From Urechis unicinctus (lineage: Eukaryota; Annelida; Polychaeta; Xenopneusta; Urechidae): a DNA stretch of 64,000 bases. Positions 45,540 through 64,000 of this stretch are shown here, one piece after another. The DNA lies in assembly GCA_034190875.2 (NCBI GenBank), contig CM067348.1:40100295-40164294 (forward strand), read 5' to 3'. Numbering within the stretch: position 1 is the first letter of the stretch; every line of letters begins with the position of its first letter. The notes beneath the pieces are model-generated. The model searched no databases, had not been told where the DNA came from, and saw only the letters and a list, made by a program, of their open reading frames with translations. Both the position numbers and the translations under genes were made by a program.

Positions 45540-46340
45540 CAACATCTGAATAAAAATTGAAATTAAATGGATATTGCTCTAAACAGATAAAAAAAATTGA
45601 AGTTTTTTTTAAGAAGCATGGAACTGAACAATCAAGGAAGACAAATCAGAAAGTGTTTGACATTTTCTTTATTGTATAACCACAATACTCAAGAACCTCA
45701 GACCAATTGAGTATATTACTGATCATTAATTCATCACCATTTGTCAGGTGTATGTATTTAGATCACAGAGTATTTACATTATGAACAAATTATAAACCAG
45801 AGTTCCATCCAGGAAAACAAATACTGCCTGTAAATTGGGCCTTAATTGCACCTATGGCTTAAATTGTTATCACAGATGGACAAATAAGAAAACAACGCGT
45901 GGGATATCACAGGACTTCCAACTTTAATCTGATTCTACACGGATTACATCATATCCACTACATACTGTTAATCAAGCACGTAGAGAACGTCAGCATCTCC
46001 GTTTGCTTCCACCCCGAACAAAATGGCGGATTCGTTGCCCGGCGCAGCGATAGTGGCGCCCTCGGCACAATGCTCGCATGTGTGTGTGTGTGTGTGTGTG
46101 AAAGAATGGGAGACCTCATGTCGAGTCAATATAAACCTGATGAACGAGATACGTACGAAAAGCCAGGGCTTGATAAGCTGATGAATTAATAATTTGTATC
46201 AATGTTATTCTTAAACTAGCATCATACCATATAATCATCATCTCAATTGTTGCTTTTTTCACCTAAACGTGAATACGCGTGATCAAGCGCGCGAAGAAGA
46301 TACTTGTTTGGTGACTTGAGGCGGAACATTATTTGGTTGA
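45540..46340. other. Region upstream of DKC1
   Basis: No coding exon recognised. A (TG)n tract lies at 46079-46100. Confidence 0.4.
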
Positions 46341-46356
46341 CTTCCGTTAACTACTA

Positions 46357-46362
46357 CACGTG
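46357..46362 (+). promoter_or_regulatory. E-box CACGTG just upstream of DKC1 start codon
   Basis: CACGTG ends 17 bases before the DKC1 ATG. Dyskerin genes are known Myc targets in vertebrates, so a Myc/Max-type site here is plausible, but function is inferred. Confidence 0.35.
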
Positions 46363-46379
46363 TTTTGAAAACGACTGAA

Positions 46380-51020
<4,641 letters not shown>

Positions 51021-53170
51021 GAGAGTGATTAGAGATACCATACGTTTATGTTTTTAACATTCATCGACTACTATGACTTCTGAACTGGCAGCATTGCCGA
51101 CCGGTGTCAGAGCCCTAGCAGAGGATATCCTCAAGGCATTCCTAGGGTATGACAGAGCTGTGTACTTTCCTGGTGTGATTAAGTCTCGAGTCACAAAATA
51201 TGTGTTCTTCTGTGTCCCCTATGTATGTGTGGAACATATGAGAAGTTTCTTTTCTTTTAGAGTTTCAGCAATGAAGTACTCTTGTTGATACAGATATCTG
51301 AACCATTGGCATACCATGTACTTTCTATAAATGACATATGTCACTGATTTTGTTGTGTTTTGGGTTTTTTTGGTGGTAAGAATTCCTTGCTATTGTGTGT
51401 GGTATAACTGAATGAGGAAGCATGCAATCCATTTCATGGATATAATTCTGGGAAATGGGTTCCATGCATTTGCTGTTTCTCTGTTTCCAGCTGTCTAAAT
51501 GGTTCAGTCCAAAGTAGCATGTGTATTCAGTGACAAATTTAACGATATAAACAATAGTTAAATGCATTGATCACTGTGATTGTGTACTTCTATCATCTTT
51601 CACCATAGAACGTTGAGGTCCTGTGAAAGAAGTGACTGATCTCTTGGGTTAGTTCAGTTAACTTCTCATTAGGGGCCTTATTTGATGATTTAAAAAAGCT
51701 TACAGTTACTGAATGAGGAATTCGCATCCCAACCCCACATACATATTTATAATCATTCACTTGTTAATGCTTGGATGTGGTGGTGCTTCAATACTGGAGG
51801 CATAGTAAGACAAGGGGTATATTAGAAATGTACGAACTTTGCAAAATGTCTTTTCAATCCTCTTCACTATAATCGTCTGAAAAATCATCATCACGTGAAT
51901 GTTCATCTCCTGCATCATAAGAGGCAACATCTTTATGGCCAACTCATTTGTTTCCATCATCTTTATCCTTATACTGGAAAGCACAATATAGCTAATTAAT
52001 ACTGAAGTTGGCACTGGAATTTACAATGGGTGGTAAAGCACCTGCAGTGCAGGTGACTGGTGAACACTTCCCTCCCTTATTTCCGTGCCACCACTTTCCT
52101 TTGATCTTGGTTTATGAGGAAACCAAAAGTATTATCAACTTCATGTATTTGTTCAAAAACCTTTTTTAAACGATTTGACGATAATAGGATTACTTGAGAA
52201 TTTAAAAAAATTACCAGAGAGTATCAGCAAGTGTAAAGACTAAAGCAATGAAGACATGCCGAAATAAATAAGCAACTTTTTCAAATAACTTTTGGAGCGT
52301 TTGGAACCGGAAGTGACCGATGCAGTCACTGATGACAGTTGACACAAGTACCTTCAGGATTTAATATTTCCACAATTTGCATACCTCAAAAATCTAGGTT
52401 GAAGCTGACTTTTTTAAAAAATGCAATACAAGTGCAACTTTCAGTACTGTCTAAAAAGGAGGATACATTTTGCAAGTAATGGAAACTAATTTTGGCCAAA
52501 AATTAACTTGATTAATCAAGAATAACTTTCTATACGTTAACCCAAAACAACCCCAGTATTAGCTTTGATGATGGTACTAAAATACCACCCAGTATACACC
52601 AAGCTACGGTTGCATTATTTAGTATCTACAAAATTTGTGTAGGAAATAGCTTAATCCAGTTTAACCCCGTCAAAAGGAGTAATCGCAAGGCCTGAACATT
52701 GGCTATTGCCCGAATGTCTGGGGCATGTGCACGCTCTTGTCTTATAAGCAGAGATTTCCGCACGGTTGCCCAACGTTTTCCCGGGATTGTTTTGCGCAAG
52801 TCAATTTTGCTGCCGGGCAAGTAAAAATTCTGTCTACTTGTCCGGCTGGACAAGCAGTTGTGTGAGTTAGTGTTCGCATGCAAATAAAAAAGAATGGAAA
52901 TGACAAAAATATATATTTCTAAAAAAATAAAATACAGTGAACACATTAGGTTTAGAACATGTGTCTATATATACAATACATACTATTTGTCAAGCTACTA
53001 TTTCCTCCTGATACTGAACATTAATTAATCAAGGAATTTCAAAGAACAGATCCCAGAATAAAAAATCCTCTCATTTAGTTATAATTTAGCAAGAAACCAA
53101 AGCAGCTGAAAAAGCAATCTCTCTGAGCTTATGAAAAATGTTGTCCTTGGAATTAATCTTCAGGGTTTTT
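51021..53170. other. Convergent 3' ends of DKC1 and MCM7
   Basis: Contains the 3' UTRs of both genes. A small element-like block at about 52795-52880 (GGCAAGTAAA, CTTGTCCGGCTGGACAAG) resembles one at 58895-58985. No other coding exon recognised. Confidence 0.45.
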
Positions 53171-59815
<6,645 letters not shown>

Positions 59816-60099
59816 TTATAATCATTTGGAAATAATAACAATTATAATGGAAAGGGAAAAAAATAAGACATCAATCCATTATAAGCCCAACAGGATGTCT
59901 AGGTAAACGTCCTACGTTGACTGAATCCAACACAATGCACAAATTCACAATTGAAGTCATATAACTTGTATGTGTAAAACCTGGCAAATCACGTTTTGAT
60001 GGGGATGAACTATTAGCAACTGTAATCACAACTGAAGTTTTCAGCTGACATGGAATACCATTGGGATTACAATTATGGGGGCATCATAAATGAGCACAT

Positions 60100-60107
60100 G
60101 GCGCCAA
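60100..60107 (-). promoter_or_regulatory. Possible E2F site upstream of MCM7
   Basis: Minus-strand TTGGCGCC lies about 285 bases upstream of the MCM7 start codon. MCM genes are E2F targets in animals. This is one match to a short motif, so it is weak. Confidence 0.25.
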
Positions 60108-60654
60108 GTTGATCTTGACGACAAGGCAATAGTTGTTTGCAGACGCATGGTGGGTGTTCAACTCTGCATATGGTGGCACAGCCATGGTGCACCCATGCCT
60201 TGACATGACATGTCTGCTGCAACCCAGATGTACCAAAAGCGTGCATACATCACAATATTCACCTTAAAAGCTTTGTCACTGCATTTTGTAATGAGTTAAC
60301 TGTAAGCAGTACTTGATGATAGCATTTTCCGAAGGGATAATCTAGTTTGAATCTGCACTTCCAACGCCAGAAATGTGTGCATTGCACTGCAGCATGATGG
60401 GGTGGGGGATGGGGGGAAGGCAACCTGGGATGCCAAGTTGAACCCACTCTATGAGGGTGTGCGGTTGTTTCGTACACAGATGGTTGTTTCGTACATACCA
60501 CGGAGTCGTTTCCGACACCGAATATGAGGTGTCTGAGATAAGTTTGAAGCTGTTATTTTTCTTCAAATTATTACTACTGTTGTATATTATCAGTGTTTCA
60601 GCTCATATCTATAATTTTTTACAATAATCGACGACCGTTGCTTCCTGCATTAGA

Positions 60655-60845
60655 TGATTGGACGACGTTTTGAAGTGCAAAATACAAAAAAAAATCCATA
60701 TAATATTTGTAACATCATACTTTAATTTGTCAAAAGTGTGTACCCATGTAGCTGGCCACTGATAAAATTGGGAAAAACATACTTTTGTTTACACCGTAAC
60801 ATTTCGTACGTAAATGTTATTACTTTCCATTTGGCCATTTTTTTT
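60655..60845 (-). mobile_element. Inverted fragment of the 1.2-9.7 kb array element
   Basis: Read on the minus strand, this matches about 1605-1805: AATGGCC, ACGTACGAAATGTTACGGTG, GTAAACAAA, AGTATGATGTTACAAA and TTTTGCACTTCAAAACG in the same order. It shows that the array element is dispersed and not only tandem. Confidence 0.75.
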
Positions 60846-60859
60846 TAGTTTTTACATGG

Positions 60860-61045
60860 GGGTTGGGGGGAAAGGCCACTTTAGTATATAGAGTTAGTAT
60901 ACATGTGCCGGGGTATGTTTTTTCGGCCTTTGGGCTTACAAAACAGGTTTTGTTGGGCCTCATATTTGTAGGACAGGGTATGCTTTTGCCATTTTCACCT
61001 TGTACGACGGGTACGGGTTTTCGGGATCCCGGGGCACAACCCAAC
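60860..61045. repeat. Dispersed repeat (copy 2)
   Basis: Shares TAGTATACATGTG, GGTATGTTTTTTCGGCCT and CTTGTACGACGGGTAC with 32100-32230, and a similar G-rich start. Confidence 0.6.
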
Positions 61046-61109
61046 CTCAGGACAAGGCCAAGTGCCTCCTCCAGGCTGCGGGAATTGTGACCGTCCTTAT
61101 CAATTAGAT

Positions 61110-61670
61110 ATTATGTAATAACTGCAGAAAGCGTCGTCAACCAGTGTGGAGTCATAATGCAACACCCCCTTAAATACCTAACCGTGATATCTGAAGTAAA
61201 CGGCCACTATCCAAATTAAATAGTCCCGGTGTAGCAAGTAGAGCCCTTTGTAGTAAACATTCCCAACCCGTCAATTCCCATAACAATTAACATCAGCCCG
61301 TTTGATCTTTATTAAAGCTAAAGGTAATTGTACCTCCACGCTTGCTGACGACGCTACACATTTGTATAAATACCTCCGTCCCCAGAAGTTAAAAACACAT
61401 TCAGCATTGGGGCAACGAAACAGTCACCGTCGTACGGACCTAGTTGGAAGGCCAACTCCGTACGGCACATAGAAGTTTGGAATTCCAGCTCAGCAGTAGC
61501 CTCTGGACATCAGAGTTACTCCATATCACAGTTTTGTAATATATATATTCGGACTTGCGGGATACGGAATCCGTACCCCAACATTCAGAAATAAACCTCC
61601 TTTTTCTAGTTACCATTCAATTGACATCTCGTCTTCATCACTGCGACCATAAAGACTACGACATTCACGG
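61110..61670 (+). mobile_element. Possible solo LTR
   Basis: Promoter-like GTATAAATACCTCC near 61364 is followed about 230 bases later by a poly(A) signal (AATAAA near 61592) and T-rich sequence, the layout of an LTR U3-R-U5. Exact ends and a target duplication were not found, and no primer-binding site or coding part is present. It could instead be a promoter of an unseen transcript. Confidence 0.3.
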
Positions 61671-61679
61671 TGAAAGAAT

Positions 61680-62640
61680 CCATAAGTGTTATCTTTTTTC
61701 AATTGTAAATGCGTTATGAGATAATCATTGATAAAATGGCCAGTTTAATTTATAAAATTCGGAAAGCAAAAGTTCGCTTGCGAAGAACCTTGACATGCAT
61801 GCTCGCAGCAACCGATCTTGTTTTCAAAATTTGTGTGGCCGGATTAAATTGCCTTTAATGAAATCTCACACGTAAACTAACTCAACTTGTTAATAAACAT
61901 TCATTATCAAATATGTGAAAAATTATTCGTCATATGTACATTTGTGTAATTATCGTGAAAGATTGTATCGTTCACCATGTGTACGGTTACGACCATCGCA
62001 CAGACGTCGTGCACGGATAGACGTCATAAGACGTCGTGCACGGCTAGGCGACCTATTTACCAAAATGTCGGTCATCATATCACGATTTTTCGGAAATCGA
62101 CATATGGATGGCATTAATTTTTCAAATTACATCGATCGGAAGTTAGCTGGTGGAGCGACACGCGAAAGATGTTCACATATTTTGCTTTCTAGATGCTGAA
62201 GAAATGCTGAACCGGGCGTCCGCGCAGGGATGACAAGTTATAAGATCAGTTTCTGAGCTCATAAAAAAATACCATTCACAAAAAGTAACACCGTGGAAAT
62301 AATATATAAACATAAATGTACCCTTCTCCGTTGTATAATCTCGTTGAGGCATCGTGCAATCGTACGCAGCTCGATAAGGAATGATAAAACCGAATTCCGC
62401 ACTGCTCCACAGCGTTTTAAATGTCCACAAAACAATACCGCCGTTAATGGCGGGAAAAGATGGTCACGTGATAATACTCTCAAATATATATCAAAGTTTT
62501 ACCTATATTGTGTATTTTCTGTCAAAATTAAGCTTTCTGTTATAAATAATTCAATGATATCTTTCTATTGAGTCAATACAAGTTATAACAAAACATTTTA
62601 ATGATATATTACTTAATTTTAGGATCCATCAAACTCATAG
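61680..62640. other. Region upstream of DCUN1D, nothing recognised
   Basis: Several ACGTCGT/GTCGTGCACGG phrases near 62000 form a small direct repeat. No coding exon supported. Confidence 0.35.
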
Positions 62641-62645
62641 TACTA

Positions 62646-62657
62646 TGCGCATGCGCA
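62646..62657 (+). promoter_or_regulatory. NRF1-type palindrome at DCUN1D promoter
   Basis: TGCGCATGCGCA is a perfect palindrome matching the NRF1 consensus and ends 48 bases before the DCUN1D start codon. NRF1 sites near the transcription start are common in animal housekeeping genes. Transcription would have to start very close to it. Confidence 0.5.
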
Positions 62658-62705
62658 GCTAGCATCAAGAACAAATATTGTATATCAGTGGAAACTGTGA
62701 CGAAA

Positions 62706-63320
62706 ATGGTCAGCATCCACATTATTTTACTTTTAAATCTTTATGACATTCTTTGATGTATCTCCTTATCAGTTCTGAATAGATACACATTCATTTGTCT
62801 TTGATATTTGTCCGCAGCACAAGTTAAAGTCGTCCCACAAGGACAGAGTGCGACAGTTTATAGCGTTCACACAGACTGGAGAGAAGACAGCAATTCACTG
62901 TTTGGGTTTACATGACTGGAAATTAGACATCGCAGTTGATAACTACTTTCAATGTCCCGACAGATACAACCGTGAACCCAAAGTAGCCGTCGACAGGCGG
63001 AAAGTTGAGCAACTCTTCTCTAGATATAAAGGTAATTCCTGTGCTAGTTTTAATTAACAAAGGCTACTTCATTTGAGTCATTCATGATTCATCAATGATT
63101 GTAGACTCTTGCAACATATATTATTTTCACTATGTTGTGATTTTGGTGCAGATCCACATGAAGATGATAAAATAACTGCCGAGGGAATGTTGCGGTTTCT
63201 AGAAGATTTAAGTTTAAATCCAGAGAGTAGAACAGTACTACTGTTGGCCTGGAAATTCAAGGCTGCCACTCAATGTGAATTTACGCGTGATGAATTTTGC
63301 AATGGAATGACAGATATAGG
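62706..63320 (+). CDS. DCUN1D1: DCN1-like protein (DCUN1D1/2 type), 5' part
   Basis: Exons 62706-62708 (ATG only), 62818-63031 and 63152-63320. Phases are 0, 1 and then 2 into an exon beyond the window. DCN1-like proteins are co-E3s for NEDD8 ligation to cullins. The N-terminus HKLKSSHKDRVRQFIAFTQT then DWKLDIAVDNYFQ matches the UBA-like region of DCUN1D1/DCUN1D2. The third exon starts the PONY/cullin-binding domain (LLLAWKFKAATQCEFTRDEF). The start exon holds only the Met codon before the GTCAGC donor, consistent with the family N-terminus MNKLKSS. Paralogue 1 versus 2 cannot be decided; invertebrates probably have one pro-orthologue. The gene is cut by the window end. Confidence 0.88.
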
Positions 63321-64000
63321 GTAGGCTCTGTGTTTTGATGTTTCTGATGCCATTGCAGCATGCCAAAATTCTGTATTGTGTTACAGTTTTAATTGTTCCC
63401 TCATTAAATTGAACCACTGTGGTGCATGTTATAATACATAGGGTACTTGCAATATGTACCACAGTATGTGTGTGATGTATGAACCATTGCAAAGGCCACA
63501 ATACTCTGCATGCACCATAGAAATCATGGTGTTAACCATGATACTCCATGTATGTAGCATCATACCTGTGATATTGCATACATTTATGATATTTTACTAG
63601 ATGGACTTTATTTAAGTCAAAATTCCAACCTTGCAAGAATTATTTACCAGTGCTGTTGGTCTTTTATAGCAGTGTTTTGCACAGGCGCTAGGTTTTTGAT
63701 GCCAAACTTCTGAGCATTGATCTGCTTACAAACGCCAAGCTGCCTTCGATGATCAGCTTTCAAACAGCTAGTATTTCGTGTTCAATCATATGCTAGAGAC
63801 ACTCGCAAATCTTGGGTTGAGGCTGGGCTTGTCCCAGACACATTTCAGTGCTTGGTATTGTTTAGCTTATTATTCACTCGCTGATTTGACAATGCTCCTG
63901 CATTTATCAAGGTTTTGACACAGGTGGGGTGACTAAACTGAAAGCTGTAATTTGTCATGAAGTAAAGTCATGGCTGATTTCTCAATTCCAAACCATTTCT
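63321..64000. other. DCUN1D intron 3 (partial)
   Basis: Follows the donor GGTAGGCT at 63321. No further exon seen before the window ends. Confidence 0.55.

Overview
This is animal nuclear DNA: AT-rich, with short coding exons split by GT-AG introns, long (TA)n and minisatellite tracts, and many transposon relics. The mix of hAT, Crypton-type (DUF3504), THAP, YqaJ/SWIM and FLYWCH/MULE relics is typical of marine invertebrates (echinoderm, hemichordate, amphioxus, mollusc). I cannot name the species.

Five conserved single-copy genes can be read. EMC5/MMGT1 (+, about 10.54-10.91 kb) has an intronless coding region. EMSY (-, 37.1 to 16.5 kb) is resolved into 23 coding exons, 1324 residues. DKC1/dyskerin (+, 46.4-51.0 kb) has 15 coding exons, 499 residues. 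MCM7 (-, 59.8 to 53.2 kb) has 15 coding exons, 717 residues. A DCN1-like (DCUN1D1/2) gene (+, from 62.7 kb) runs off the right end. In the three complete multi-exon models every splice phase agrees and the summed exon length is a multiple of three. EMC5 and EMSY converge, EMSY and DKC1 diverge, DKC1 and MCM7 converge, and MCM7 and DCUN1D diverge. The genes serve membrane protein insertion, chromatin regulation, pseudouridylation/telomerase RNP, replication licensing and cullin neddylation, with no evident shared pathway.

The most notable result is the 3' end of EMSY. After the conserved LDPQTG block the exons continue in frame into a complete bromodomain, with the PDYY motif and the acetyl-lysine-contacting Asn of the IRYN motif. 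Human EMSY has the N-terminal ENT domain but, as far as I know, no bromodomain. An intron holding a 1.2-kb minisatellite splits the first helix of the bromodomain.

Region by region: 1-1240, no gene seen; 1241-9700, two full tandem units and one partial unit of a TA-flanked terminal-inverted-repeat element, with a separate 710-bp element nested in the third; 10.5-11.2 kb, EMC5; 13.2-14.3 kb, broken Crypton-type recombinase gene; 16.5-37.1 kb, EMSY, whose introns hold minisatellites, a hAT relic and a nearly complete hAT element; 39-45.5 kb, a transposon graveyard; 46.4-51 kb, DKC1 with a 427-bp foldback in intron 1; 53.2-59.8 kb, MCM7 with a 35-bp minisatellite in intron 3; 60-62.6 kb, repeats and a possible solo LTR; 62.7-64 kb, start of DCUN1D.
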